Assembly (NCBI GenBank): GCA_022599575.1
Contig: JAHZMA010000032.1
Span: 1-45,844 of the forward strand
DNA: 45,844 nucleotides
From: Alphaproteobacteria bacterium
GTDB taxonomy: Bacteria > Pseudomonadota > Alphaproteobacteria > JABAAW01 > JAHZMA01
Direction of reading: 5' to 3'
Positions 33,894 to 42,693 of the stretch are shown here, piece after piece. A program made the position numbers and the translations under genes. Below the pieces are notes generated by a model that was given only the letters and a program-made list of their open reading frames with translations, searched no databases and was not told where the DNA came from. Within the stretch, counting starts at the first letter, position 1; each line of letters starts with the position of its first letter.

Positions 33894-35604
33894 CCATATC
33901 TTTCCGATTTTTATATAACAGACGTGGCACAAATAAAGCAATGGTAAAAAATAAAAGCGGCAATGATGCCTGCACCAAACCATACACACTCACAATTCTG
34001 CGGTTGCCCCCTGATGATAACACAATCGCCTCGCTGGTGAGGGTTGTTACATTGCCACTGCCTAGCAAATAGGTGGGCAAATACAATGCCACCGATACCG
34101 CCACGCCCAAGCTGAGTGCGGTCAGCAATGCTGATAATTGCAATGGTAAAATCAACCGAAATAATGTGTATGATGGGCTTTTGCCAATGCTAGCGGCAAT
34201 CTGGCGATATTGATTATTCAATTTATGCCATGGTCCTGCCAGCGATAGATAAATATAAGGCAAGACAAAAATCACATGCCCAAAAATGACCATCGGCAAT
34301 GTGCCAATTAAACCTAGCTTAATCAATAACACCTGCACCCCAAATAAGAATGAAATTTGCGGCATTAATAGCGGGCAATATAAAATCCAAATACCCGTTT
34401 TACCGGGTCTAAAGCCGTAACGTTTTTCAGCTTCTAAACAGCCAATCGCCAAAATAAGCGAGATAAAAGTAGCACAAAGCGCGATAAACAAAGTCAGCAA
34501 AAAGGCATGGCGCATCAGAAGCAAAGCACGAACCCAATATTTGAGCGAGACATTATCAGGTATCAATTTAGGGAATTGCCATAACCCACTAAAAGACCAT
34601 ATCACTAACATAAGAATCGCGCCGATGGTAAGGGCAATCAAGGCGATAATAATAGTATTGATGCCATATTGTGGCAGGCGCGAATTAAAGATATTGCCAC
34701 GCCCACCACAGCAAATAAAATAGCGATAGGCAGGCGCGAAAATTTTGCCTATCAGCCACCAAAAACCGATACTGGCAACGGTGATGATAAACATCCAAAG
34801 GGCGGCGGCTGACGCGAAAAATTGCATCTCTAAATTAGGGTCACGCGCCCAGTTTAAGATGGTTACCCCTAACAGCATTGGCGCATTGGGGGCTAATATC
34901 AGCGCCATATCAACAATCGCCAACGAAAATGCCAGCACCACAAACAACGGTAAGCGCATTTGTGAATAGAGTTGCGGATACACCAATTTGCTAAAACATG
35001 CAACAGGATGATAGCCTAGCACCTGCCCATTTTGTAATAATTTACGGTAATTGATGCGTTCCAATGACGATAATGAGAGCAAGAATAAAAACGGCACTTC
35101 TTTAATCACCAGCCCTACTATTAGCAATATGCCGTAAGGGTCTGGGTTACTGTTCCAAAAGGGTGGTTCTTGCCAGCCGAATAATGGCGCTAACAACCGT
35201 GCGACAATGCCGCTTGGTGCGACTAAAAAAATCAACCCCACCGCTAATGTGATATGCGGGGTTGCCAGAATTGGTGATAAAAAAGATTGGCAATAGCGGA
35301 ACAGCCTTGTTCCGTGCGCTAATGCCAAAAAGCTGATATTCAGCCCCCATGAGATGATGGTAGCGGTAAAACCAATGATAAGCGTAAACACAATGCTGTT
35401 GCCGATATTGGGCATATCAAAAAACGCCCATAGCGGTAAGCGCGATTGCAATGATTCAGGCAAGGCAATCACCATTGAAAAACCTAGCGCACCAGACAAA
35501 ACAGAAGCAAGCCCGATAAAAATCGGTGCGAGAAAAATCATAATAGTGATGAGCGGAATAAAGAATATGGGGTCTTTAAACTTTTTCATCACCACTGGTT
35601 TCAT
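33880..35604 (-). CDS. ABC transporter permease, fused two-domain YnjC type
   Basis: 574-residue inner-membrane protein with about twelve hydrophobic segments in two halves, each with an ABC permease loop: GQVLGYHPVACFSKLVYPQL in the first and ASIGKSPSYTLFRLILPLQ in the second. This double-length permease is typical of YnjC and ThiP/FbpB-like iron or thiamine systems. ATG 35604 is taken; ATG 35589 (MKKFKDPIFF) is equally possible. It follows the binding-protein gene by 21 bases and overlaps the ATPase gene. Confidence 0.92.
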   Translation of the reverse strand: MKPVVMKKFKDPIFFIPLITIMIFLAPIFIGLASVLSGALGFSMVIALPESLQSRLPLWAFFDMPNIGNSIVFTLIIGFTATIISWGLNISFLALAHGTRLFRYCQSFLSPILATPHITLAVGLIFLVAPSGIVARLLAPLFGWQEPPFWNSNPDPYGILLIVGLVIKEVPFLFLLSLSSLERINYRKLLQNGQVLGYHPVACFSKLVYPQLYSQMRLPLFVVLAFSLAIVDMALILAPNAPMLLGVTILNWARDPNLEMQFFASAAALWMFIITVASIGFWWLIGKIFAPAYRYFICCGGRGNIFNSRLPQYGINTIIIALIALTIGAILMLVIWSFSGLWQFPKLIPDNVSLKYWVRALLLMRHAFLLTLFIALCATFISLILAIGCLEAEKRYGFRPGKTGIWILYCPLLMPQISFLFGVQVLLIKLGLIGTLPMVIFGHVIFVLPYIYLSLAGPWHKLNNQYRQIAASIGKSPSYTLFRLILPLQLSALLTALSLGVAVSVALYLPTYLLGSGNVTTLTSEAIVLSSGGNRRIVSVYGLVQASLPLLFFTIALFVPRLLYKNRKDMDVRT

Positions 35605-35625
35605 GATTGTATGTTGCTGTCCCCA

Positions 35626-36909
35626 TTACTGGCCGTAACGTTTTTGCCACTCAGTTTTTAGATATTCGCTCCATGCAGGATGCGGTTCAGGCAATACTGT
35701 TCCCAATTCTTCAGCTGATAGGGTGGCAACGCCAATTGGCAAAGCATCAAATTTTGCTTGCCCTTCATCATCAAGTGCGGTCACATCAAGCACAGTTGGG
35801 TCGCCCCAAATATCGGGGTTTGCCTTGCGGCTTTGCGCCTCTATTGAAAGCATGAAATCAGCAACAATCATCGCGCCTTCAGGATTGGCAGCATTATAAG
35901 GAATCGCTAGAAAATGCGTATTGCCAATCGTGCCATCATCAAGCACGAATGAGCGAATCGTATCAGGCAATTCGCCACGTGCAATTCCCGAAGAAGCACC
36001 ATTGGGATTAAAAGCGAACGCATAATAAAGCTCGCCATCGGCTAGCAACTGGCTTTGTGCTGGCCAATCTTTTGGGAAATTCCTACCATTTTGCCATAAA
36101 TTCGGGTGCAACGCATCTAAAAACGTCCATAAGGGCGCAGTAATTTCAACGGCATCAGTGGCGGGCGGTTTTGCCAAAATATCTTTATCAGCCACCAATT
36201 CCACCAATGCTTGCTTTAAGAATGTAACGCCCAGAAAATCAGGCGGTGCAGGATAGCTGAAACGCCCTGGTTGCGCGCTGGCTACTTCCAAAAAATCTTG
36301 CATTTTTTCAGGCAACATATCGGTGCGCGCGCTATCATAGAAAAATACTAGCTGTGCCATGCCCCAAGGTGATTCATAACCATCAGTTGGCACCGTAAAA
36401 TCAAGAATTGTGGTTGGTTTGCCAATAATATCAACATTATCAAAATTCGGTAAATTTTGCGTGAATGGACCATAAAGCAATCCTGCTTGCTTCAATGTGC
36501 GAAAATTTTCACCATTAATCCAAATTAAATCAATCGCGCCATCACTATCATTGCCAGCGGCTTTATCGGCAACCACTAATTGCACCGAATCGGCTGTGTT
36601 GCTGATTTTAACATGTTCAACTGCTACATTATAGGTATCGTTGGTTTGCTTACCAGCCCAAGCAATATAATCATTGATAGTATCTCCACCGCCCCAAGCA
36701 TGAAATTTGACAACCGTATCACAGGCTTTTGCGCTAATTTCTGCCCATGCCTCACCTTTTTCAGCCGCAACAGGCGCGCAATGACTATCTGCTACTTTCG
36801 CATTATCAGGGTTACCAGAACCAGAGCCAAAGCCAAAATATAAAACACTTGCAATACCAACAAGGGCAATGACAATCATGTTTCTTCTGTTGCTTAAAAT
36901 ATTTTTCAT
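35626..36909 (-). CDS. ABC transporter substrate-binding protein, YnjB type
   Basis: 427-residue periplasmic binding protein. ATG 36909 follows GGAGATAATCAA and gives a basic start, a hydrophobic segment (NMIVIALVGIASVLYFGF) and then the mature part. The cleavage site is not obvious and it may stay membrane-anchored. Family markers are FHAWGGGDTINDYIAW at the start of the mature chain, DLIWINGENFRTLKQAGLLY, GYESPWGMAQLVFFYDSAR and PGRFSYPAPPDFLGVTFLKQ, which fit YnjB. First gene of the importer operon, divergent from SRP RNA. I saw no TPP aptamer motif in the 114-base gap, so thiamine control is not supported. Confidence 0.92.
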   Translation of the reverse strand: MKNILSNRRNMIVIALVGIASVLYFGFGSGSGNPDNAKVADSHCAPVAAEKGEAWAEISAKACDTVVKFHAWGGGDTINDYIAWAGKQTNDTYNVAVEHVKISNTADSVQLVVADKAAGNDSDGAIDLIWINGENFRTLKQAGLLYGPFTQNLPNFDNVDIIGKPTTILDFTVPTDGYESPWGMAQLVFFYDSARTDMLPEKMQDFLEVASAQPGRFSYPAPPDFLGVTFLKQALVELVADKDILAKPPATDAVEITAPLWTFLDALHPNLWQNGRNFPKDWPAQSQLLADGELYYAFAFNPNGASSGIARGELPDTIRSFVLDDGTIGNTHFLAIPYNAANPEGAMIVADFMLSIEAQSRKANPDIWGDPTVLDVTALDDEGQAKFDALPIGVATLSAEELGTVLPEPHPAWSEYLKTEWQKRYGQ

Positions 36910-37023
36910 TTGATTATCTCCTACAATTAATATCGTTATGGTATATTTTCTGCTATGATAATTTTTTTTAAAAGTTTTTTCAAGAAAGATTCGCATCTTG
37001 CCACGAATTTGCTTATATTTACA

Positions 37024-37119
37024 TTGGGTGGTTTGCGGGTGCCAATTATATGTGAATTCGGTCAGGTCTGAAAAGAAGCAGCCGTAACATTAATGGCGGG
37101 TCGCAAATCATCCACCCAA
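37024..37119 (+). ncRNA. ffs: Signal recognition particle RNA (4.5S type)
   Basis: The central domain is recognisable from GGTCAGGTCTGAAAAGAAGC followed by AGCC, the Ffh-binding hairpin with its asymmetric and symmetric loops; the tip is GAAA closed by U-A, in place of the common GGAA closed by C-G. The ends pair over a long stem: TTGGGTGG and TTTGCG at the 5' side with CGCAAAT and CCACCCAA at the 3' side, so the boundaries are approximate to a few bases. It has no Alu domain. It lies 23 bases before dnaX on the same strand and is divergent from the ABC importer. Confidence 0.9.
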
Positions 37120-37142
37120 TATATCAGCACCAAGAGTCATCA

Positions 37143-38993
37143 ATGAATGAAGAAGTCCCAAATAATACAGTCATAGAAGAATCACCTACCGCCAACTCGT
37201 CTGCCAATAATGATGCGCCCGTTTCTCAAGCCTCTGCATTTCAGGCATTGGCACGCAAATACCGTCCGCAAAAATTTTCGCAAATGGTTGGGCAAGATGT
37301 GCTGGTAACCACCCTATGCAATGCGCTGAAAACTGGCCGTATGCACCATGCCTTTATGCTAACGGGTGTGCGTGGCACGGGCAAAACCACCACCGCCCGC
37401 ATCATTGCCAAAGCGGTAAATTGTATTGGGCGCGATGTTACGCAAAATCCTGACCCGTGCGGCATTTGCGAATCATGCCGTGCCATTAGCCACGAATCCA
37501 GCATGGATGTGGTTGAAATAGATGCCGCTTCCCATACAGGCGTGAATGATATGCGTGATATTATTGAATCGGTGAAATATCGCCCGATTGCTGGGCAATG
37601 TAAGATTTACATCATTGATGAGGTGCATATGCTCTCAAAATCGGCATTTAACGCTTTGTTGAAAACATTGGAAGAACCGCCCGATTATGTCAAATTTATT
37701 TTTGCCACCACCGAAATTCAAAAAGTACCCGTTACGATATTATCGCGTTGCCAACATCTAGAATTATTGCGGGTATCGCAAAAAACGCTTGCTGATTATT
37801 TTGCCACCATCATTAACAAAGAAAACCTAACCGCTGAAGCTGATGCGCTTATTATGATTGCACTGGCTGCCGATGGTTCGGTGCGCGATGGGCAATCACT
37901 GCTAGACCAAGCGATTAGCCTTGCAGGCGATGGTAGCATAGATGGCGCACTGGTGGCGAATATGTTGCGACTAAACGACCAAACGCATATTTATCAGTTG
38001 TTAGATGATTGCTTTTCGGCACAACCCCATGCTGCGCTTGCATTGTTAGAAACGCTTTATCAAAAAGGCGGTGTGCCAGAAATGATTGTGCGCGATTTGC
38101 TGAATGGCGTTTATTGGCTAACGCGCTTGCATCTCAGCCCCGATTTATCCGATAATCTGGCACTGCCTGAATCGCTACGGGGAAATGCTACAATAATGGC
38201 ACAAAAATTGGATATGCCACGCCTAACCCGTATTTGGCAAATTTTGCAACAAGGGGCGGCCGAATTATTGCACTCACCTGTGAAACAGCAATCAGTTGAA
38301 ATGCTGATGCTTAAATTATGCTATGCTTCTGGCTTGCCTGACCCATCATCGCTTATCACTATGCTACAAAGCGATACTGAAACCAAAACCAATATGCACC
38401 AAGCGGTATCATCACCGCCACCACTTTCGTCGCCCTTACCTGCCCCCCCCTCTGCCGACATTACTGATAATGATGCGGTGAAAAAAAAAACTGAATTAAC
38501 AGTCGAGATTGAAGCTGAACCAGTTGAAGCTGAAAAACCTCTATCCGCCGAACCTATTCAACCTTCTAAAAATGTTATCATTCCAGAATTTCAGCAATAT
38601 GTTGAACGCGTAAAACAAGCAAACGAAGCGCGCCTTGCCTTTATTCTTTACGAACAGCTAATATGCACCGCTTTTGAGCTTCCAAATATCACATTGGCAA
38701 TTTGTCCATCAGCAAGTGGTGTGAATAAAGATGCTGTTAGCAAGCAATTACAACAATTTTTGCGTGGCAATGGTGATGCTATTCATTGGGACATTCACTG
38801 GCATGATGATGCACAAAGCCATGATTTTATCAGCCTGCACCAATATGATTTGATGCTTGATGAACAGCAAAAACAACAAATGGCACAGAGAGATTTTATC
38901 AAACAAGCCTTGCAATTATTTCCCAATGCGTCAATAATGGCAATTGAAGATAATGCTGATGCCAATAATAACAACGAAGGAACCGCGCCATGA
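37143..38993 (+). CDS. dnaX: DNA polymerase III subunit gamma/tau
   Basis: Clamp-loader ATPase; tau also links polymerase cores. The 616-residue frame opens with a disordered stretch, then FQALARKYRPQKFSQMVGQD, Walker A LTGVRGTGKTTTARI, the zinc cysteines including CGICESC, Walker B IIDEVHMLSKSAFNALLKTL, sensor 1 FIFATTEIQKVPVTILSRCQ and sensor 2 in AADGSVRDGQSLLDQA. Domain III follows to about residue 400, then a Pro/Ser and Glu-rich linker and the tau-specific C-terminal part (LQQFLRGNGDAIHWDIHWHD). An A10 tract at codons 447-449 would produce a gamma-sized protein on slippage. The stop overlaps ybaB (ATGA). Confidence 0.97.
   Translation: MNEEVPNNTVIEESPTANSSANNDAPVSQASAFQALARKYRPQKFSQMVGQDVLVTTLCNALKTGRMHHAFMLTGVRGTGKTTTARIIAKAVNCIGRDVTQNPDPCGICESCRAISHESSMDVVEIDAASHTGVNDMRDIIESVKYRPIAGQCKIYIIDEVHMLSKSAFNALLKTLEEPPDYVKFIFATTEIQKVPVTILSRCQHLELLRVSQKTLADYFATIINKENLTAEADALIMIALAADGSVRDGQSLLDQAISLAGDGSIDGALVANMLRLNDQTHIYQLLDDCFSAQPHAALALLETLYQKGGVPEMIVRDLLNGVYWLTRLHLSPDLSDNLALPESLRGNATIMAQKLDMPRLTRIWQILQQGAAELLHSPVKQQSVEMLMLKLCYASGLPDPSSLITMLQSDTETKTNMHQAVSSPPPLSSPLPAPPSADITDNDAVKKKTELTVEIEAEPVEAEKPLSAEPIQPSKNVIIPEFQQYVERVKQANEARLAFILYEQLICTAFELPNITLAICPSASGVNKDAVSKQLQQFLRGNGDAIHWDIHWHDDAQSHDFISLHQYDLMLDEQQKQQMAQRDFIKQALQLFPNASIMAIEDNADANNNNEGTAP
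38481..38490 (+). promoter_or_regulatory. A10 slippage tract in dnaX
   Basis: Ten consecutive adenines encode three lysines (codons 447-449) in the linker between the ATPase/domain III part and the tau-specific end. One extra base brings an immediate TGA; one fewer brings TAA two codons later. Either shift yields a product of about 450 residues, close to the known gamma size relative to tau. Homopolymer slippage for dnaX is known in Thermus thermophilus. An A tract alone could also be chance in AT-rich DNA. Confidence 0.65.
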
Positions 38994-39313
38994 AAAATAT
39001 TTTTTCCGCCATGCAGGATTTAGGTAAAATCCAGCAAAAAATGACCGAAATGAAAGCAAGCATCGATGAAATTACCGTAGAGGGCAAAGCAGGCGGTGAT
39101 ATGGTAAGCATACAGATGAAAGGCGATGGCACGGTGCAGGCGATAGAAATCAAACCAAATCTGTTAGAAATGGGCGAGGTAGAAGTTTTGCAAGATTTAT
39201 TGGCAACCGCTTTCAATAACGCGCAAGAAAAATTAGATGCAGCAAAATCGGAAAAAACTCAAGATATTTTGCAGGGCATTCCGCTACCCGAAGGCTTTAA
39301 GTTACCTTTTTAG
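38990..39313 (+). CDS. ybaB: YbaB/EbfC family nucleoid-associated protein
   Basis: 107-residue DNA-binding dimer that coats the nucleoid. The pattern MQDLGKIQQKMTEMKASIDE, then EGKAGGDMVSIQMKGDGTVQ and a C-terminal helix ending PLPEGFKLPF is the family standard. Its ATG overlaps the dnaX stop. In most bacteria recR comes next; here the following gene is an aldehyde dehydrogenase, so the usual dnaX-ybaB-recR trio is broken. Confidence 0.96.
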   Translation: MKNIFSAMQDLGKIQQKMTEMKASIDEITVEGKAGGDMVSIQMKGDGTVQAIEIKPNLLEMGEVEVLQDLLATAFNNAQEKLDAAKSEKTQDILQGIPLPEGFKLPF

Positions 39314-39336
39314 ACTCCCTTTTTTAGGATAGAGAT

Positions 39337-40791
39337 ATGAAATTTTACCAAGCACAAAATGATATGGCACAAAATTATATTAACGGGCAGTGGGTAGATT
39401 CAAACAAGCGCATCGATATTGAAAATCCCGCCACTGGTGAGGTTTTTGCAAATATCGCCCATGCTAGCGAGTCGGATGTTGATAAAGCAGTACAAGCGGC
39501 GCGTGAATGCCATTTAAGCCGTGCGTTGGTGAAAGTGCCCCCATCGGAGCGCGGACGCATGGTGCGGAAAATGGGCGAGTATCTGTTGCAAAACAAACAA
39601 GAAATCGCGCATCTTCTCACATTAGAAAGTGGTAAACCCTTATGGGAATCGCTGATAGAGGTGGCATCATCAGCGCGCTATTTTGAATATTATGGCGCAC
39701 AAGCCGATACAATGGAAGGGCGTTCTGTGCCATTAGGCGATGGCTATTACGATTTCACCCATTATGAGCCTTATGGCGTTTCGGCAATGATTATCCCGTG
39801 GAATTACCCACTTGAAATGACGGCGCGCTCGCTTTCGGCGGCACTCACCACTGGCAATGCTTGCGTGGTGAAAACCCCCGAACTTGACCCTTTAACAAAT
39901 TGCTATCTGGCTTTGGCAGCTGAATATGCGGGCTTTCCTGCTGGTGCGGTTAATCTTATCTGCGGTTATGGGCATGATACGGGCGCGGCACTGGCAAATC
40001 ACCCGCTCATCAATCAGCTGGTATTTACGGGGTCGGTGGCAACGGGTGTTTCGGTGGCAACAGCGGCCGCGCAAAATATCGTGCCTTGCGTGTTAGAGCT
40101 TGGCGGTAAATCAGCGGCAATCGCCTATGAAGATGCTGATTTAGATAATTTGGTTGAATCGGTGCGCTGGGGCGTGTTATTTGGTGCAGGGCAAACATGC
40201 TCGGCAATGTCGCGGTTAATCGTGCATCAGGCAATCTATGATGAGGTGGTTGAGAAAATCGCCACGATGATGCAAAATATTACAGTCGGGGCAGGTGTTG
40301 ATGATAAAGATATGGGACCGATGATTTCTGAAAAACAGCGCAACCGTGCCGAAAATATGTGTATCAAAGCCGAACAGCAAGGCGCGCAAGCGGCATTTGG
40401 CGGACGGCGATTAAACCGCGATGGCTGGTTTTTACCGCCAACACTCTATCATAATGTAACGCCCGATATGGAATTGGCACAACAAGAAGTGTTCGGCCCT
40501 GTGCTAGCCGTGATGAAGTTTACCACTGAAGATGAGGCACTAGCTATCAGCAACGGCACCGATTACGGACTAGTGGCGGGCGTGTTTACGCGCGATATTG
40601 ACCGCGCCATGCGCGCCGCACAACGCATTGAAGCAGGGCAAATATTCATCAATGAATGGTTCGCAGGCGGAATAGAAACGCCCTTTGGCGGCTATAAAAA
40701 ATCTGGTTATGGGCGTGAAAAAGGTCGCGAAGCCTTGCTGAATTATGTGCAGACAAAAAACATCGCGGTGCGGATTTCATCTGTGCGGTAG
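39337..40791 (+). CDS. NAD(P)-dependent aldehyde dehydrogenase, betaine-aldehyde-dehydrogenase-like
   Basis: 484-residue enzyme with YINGQWVDSNKRIDIENPAT at the N-terminus, the cofactor motif IIPWNYPLEMTARSL, VFTGSVATG, catalytic glutamate in VLELGGKSA and catalytic cysteine in GAGQTCSAMSR, then EVFGPVLAVMKF and PFGGYKKSGYGREKGREALL. The C-terminal features resemble betaine/aminoaldehyde dehydrogenases, but the substrate cannot be fixed without a tree. ATG 39337 follows a GGA site. It is 23 bases from ybaB and may be read from the dnaX transcript. It ends 53 bases from the convergent sorB-like gene. Confidence 0.9.
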   Translation: MKFYQAQNDMAQNYINGQWVDSNKRIDIENPATGEVFANIAHASESDVDKAVQAARECHLSRALVKVPPSERGRMVRKMGEYLLQNKQEIAHLLTLESGKPLWESLIEVASSARYFEYYGAQADTMEGRSVPLGDGYYDFTHYEPYGVSAMIIPWNYPLEMTARSLSAALTTGNACVVKTPELDPLTNCYLALAAEYAGFPAGAVNLICGYGHDTGAALANHPLINQLVFTGSVATGVSVATAAAQNIVPCVLELGGKSAAIAYEDADLDNLVESVRWGVLFGAGQTCSAMSRLIVHQAIYDEVVEKIATMMQNITVGAGVDDKDMGPMISEKQRNRAENMCIKAEQQGAQAAFGGRRLNRDGWFLPPTLYHNVTPDMELAQQEVFGPVLAVMKFTTEDEALAISNGTDYGLVAGVFTRDIDRAMRAAQRIEAGQIFINEWFAGGIETPFGGYKKSGYGREKGREALLNYVQTKNIAVRISSVR

Positions 40792-40844
40792 CGAGCCGAA
40801 TATGCTTAAGATGGTATCACCGCTTCACCATTACCTCTTTGGTA

Positions 40845-41216
40845 TCACCGTTTCGGAAAATTTGGGCGGTCGGTATTATAATGGGTGCTTAAATAATCGA
40901 TGATGATGCTGTAATCAGGCTCTTCAATCACTGGCATGCCTTGTTCTTCTACCATCCACTCTAATAAATATACCCAACCTTCGCGCGTTTGCCCTTGCTG
41001 TGCCACAATTTTTTCGGAATGGCAGGCGATACAATTATAATAGGTTTCTGAAACACCGGGCGCATCAAATAACACACCAAATTCATAATCATCATCTTGC
41101 GCTTGCGCTGTGCCCGATAGGCATAATGACGCAAGACATAATAATGCAACAAATAACACAGCAGTAACAGCAGTTTCGCGCAATTTTGTAGATATAGAAA
41201 TACGGATAGGTAACAT
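40845..41216 (-). CDS. sorB: Periplasmic c-type cytochrome, SorB-like
   Basis: 123 residues from ATG 41216 (a TTG at 41234 would add six). A cleavable signal peptide (RETAVTAVLFVALLCLASLC, ending TAQA before QDDD) is followed by one heme c site, CIACHS, preceded by APGVSETYYN. Then comes REGWVYLLEWMVEEQGMPVI and the axial methionine candidate in that stretch. Size and position directly after a sulfite-oxidase-type gene match the cytochrome subunit of SorAB sulfite dehydrogenases. A terminator-like hairpin lies between the two genes, so its expression may be lower or separately driven. Confidence 0.82.
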   Translation of the reverse strand: MLPIRISISTKLRETAVTAVLFVALLCLASLCLSGTAQAQDDDYEFGVLFDAPGVSETYYNCIACHSEKIVAQQGQTREGWVYLLEWMVEEQGMPVIEEPDYSIIIDYLSTHYNTDRPNFPKR

Positions 41217-41247
41217 AACAAGCCCACTTAACAAATATTATTGTTAG

Positions 41248-41278
41248 AAAAAGTGAGGGCGCTATTACCTGCCCTCAC
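41248..41278 (-). terminator. Terminator-like hairpin between sorA and sorB
   Basis: GTGAGGGC (41253-41260) pairs perfectly with GCCCTCAC (41271-41278) around a ten-base loop. On the minus strand the stem is followed at once by TTTTT, so it has intrinsic terminator form. It lies 24 bases after the sorA stop and 32 before sorB, making the cytochrome gene partly uncoupled from sorA. Confidence 0.75.
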
Positions 41279-41302
41279 CTAATGTTATAAAAAGAATTTA
41301 TC

Positions 41303-42592
41303 TTATGAAACGCGAACACCAACACGATGGTAAGTGTTATTAAGATAACCTTTAGGGTTCCAATCAATGGCAAAAGGTTGCATGTCGCCTTTTGAATCGG
41401 TTGCGCGCGCCCAAATTTCATAATAACCCGCTTGGTCAAAAGTGATTTCAGCTTGCCAATTTTGCCAAGCACCACTATTCACAGGCTTGTTGAGTTTCGC
41501 TTTTTGCCAGCTTTTACCGAAATCATAAGAAATATCAAGCCGTTTGATTGTTCTATCACCTGCCCAAGCATGACCACGCACTTGCGTGCTTTTGCCAATA
41601 TCTGCATCATTAGCAGGAAAAGTGATGAGAGATTTTACGGGCATCTGTTCGATAATCACAAAATCTTCGGTCTCCACTTTTTCACCGGGTGCAACAGGGC
41701 GATTTGGCACACGATAAGATTTACCAGTCATTTTAGGACCATCATGCACAATATCGCGCAATTCGATGCGTTTTAGCCATTTATGCGAGGTAGAACCGGG
41801 CCAACCGGGAACAACCAAGCGTAAAGGCGCACCATTCATTGGATGCAAAGGCTTGCCATTCATTTCAAACGCAATCAGAATATTATCAGTCATTGCTTTA
41901 TCAATCGGAACACCGCGTGAGATAGGGGTTTTACTTTCATCACCTGATAGATGCAAATCAGCACCATGATGTGCGGTATAAACCACATTTGATTGCACGC
42001 CTGCTTTTTTCAAAACATCTTTCAACTTAACGCCCGTCCATTCAGAACAAGCCACAGCGCCAAGTGTCCATTGATTACCACTAGCGGGCGGGTCAAAGAA
42101 AGAACGACCATTACCGCCACATTCTATCACCAATGACATGGTATGCACCTTAAATTGTGAGCGCAAATCAGCGATAGAAAGTTCCATCGGATTATCAACC
42201 AACCCATCAATTGTCAAGGTCCAGCTATCAGCATCCATATTATCAGGCAATAAACCATTATTGCGGATAAAATGCCGTTCAATCGGGGTGACGTTATCAT
42301 CTAAAAATTCAGGTGGTGTCTCGGCATTTACAGGGCGGTCATTCAACAGCGTTAAGCCGTTTTTACCAACCAATACATTATCTTGCGCCAAAGAAGCAGG
42401 GATTAAACCTGTTGGCATGTTGCGATGAAATGGGATAGTCGCACCTACCATCGCGCCCATTGTTGCCAAACCAGCTTTTGCCAAAAAGCCTCTTCTATCA
42501 GGGTAGCTTACTCTGCCGAAAAATTCTTTATCTGCTTGTTCAGGGTTATCAGAAAAGAATTCGTTAGGGGTTTTATCATTATTATCCGTCAT
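41303..42592 (-). CDS. sorA: Molybdopterin sulfite oxidase/dehydrogenase catalytic subunit, SorA-like
   Basis: Oxidises sulfite to sulfate in the periplasm and passes electrons to cytochrome c. From ATG 42592 (after AGAGAGG) the protein has 429 residues. The twin-arginine signal is YPDRRGFLAKAGLATMGAMV, implying export folded with cofactor. The molybdopterin domain carries the cofactor cysteine in VIECGGNGRSFFDPP, followed by VYTAHHGADLHLSGDE, HPMNGAPLRLVVPGWPGSTS and HKWLKRIEL; the C-terminal Ig-like dimerisation domain runs from about residue 300 (RGHAWAGDRTIKRLDISYDF, GYYEIWARATDS). Partner cytochrome gene is 86 bases downstream. SoxC-like or other sulfite-oxidase relatives are possible, but no sox genes are present. 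Confidence 0.88.
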   Translation of the reverse strand: MTDNNDKTPNEFFSDNPEQADKEFFGRVSYPDRRGFLAKAGLATMGAMVGATIPFHRNMPTGLIPASLAQDNVLVGKNGLTLLNDRPVNAETPPEFLDDNVTPIERHFIRNNGLLPDNMDADSWTLTIDGLVDNPMELSIADLRSQFKVHTMSLVIECGGNGRSFFDPPASGNQWTLGAVACSEWTGVKLKDVLKKAGVQSNVVYTAHHGADLHLSGDESKTPISRGVPIDKAMTDNILIAFEMNGKPLHPMNGAPLRLVVPGWPGSTSHKWLKRIELRDIVHDGPKMTGKSYRVPNRPVAPGEKVETEDFVIIEQMPVKSLITFPANDADIGKSTQVRGHAWAGDRTIKRLDISYDFGKSWQKAKLNKPVNSGAWQNWQAEITFDQAGYYEIWARATDSKGDMQPFAIDWNPKGYLNNTYHRVGVRVS

Positions 42593-42658
42593 CTTGCCTC
42601 TCTCTCTTATTGAATGTTGTTTGATATAAAATTCAGGATTAAAACCTAGCATAGTTTT

Positions 42659-42686
42659 TATATAATAGCTAGTTTTTTTGTTACAA
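42659..42686 (-). promoter_or_regulatory. Candidate sorA promoter
   Basis: On the minus strand TTGTAA (42681-42686) and TATATA (42659-42664) are 16 bases apart, in the 101-base gap between the NuoEF-fusion stop and the sorA start. This would let sorA be transcribed independently of the upstream gene. The hexamers are imperfect and the region is AT-rich, so it is only a candidate. Confidence 0.4.
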
Positions 42687-42693
42687 TAATCAC

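Noticed and set aside
36910-37023. TPP riboswitch before the YnjB-type importer
   Set aside because: The CTGAGA-type conserved core is absent and the gap is too short for a full aptamer plus promoter, so thiamine regulation is not supported.
40800-40860. Direct repeat GGTATCACCG in the gap between the aldehyde dehydrogenase and SorB genes
   Set aside because: Only two short copies in a 53-base convergent gap, partly within sorB; it could easily be chance and forms no hairpin.
42593-42652. 20-residue N-terminal extension of SorA
   Set aside because: It would push the twin-arginine signal inward and lacks a ribosome-binding site; ATG 42592 follows AGAGAGG.
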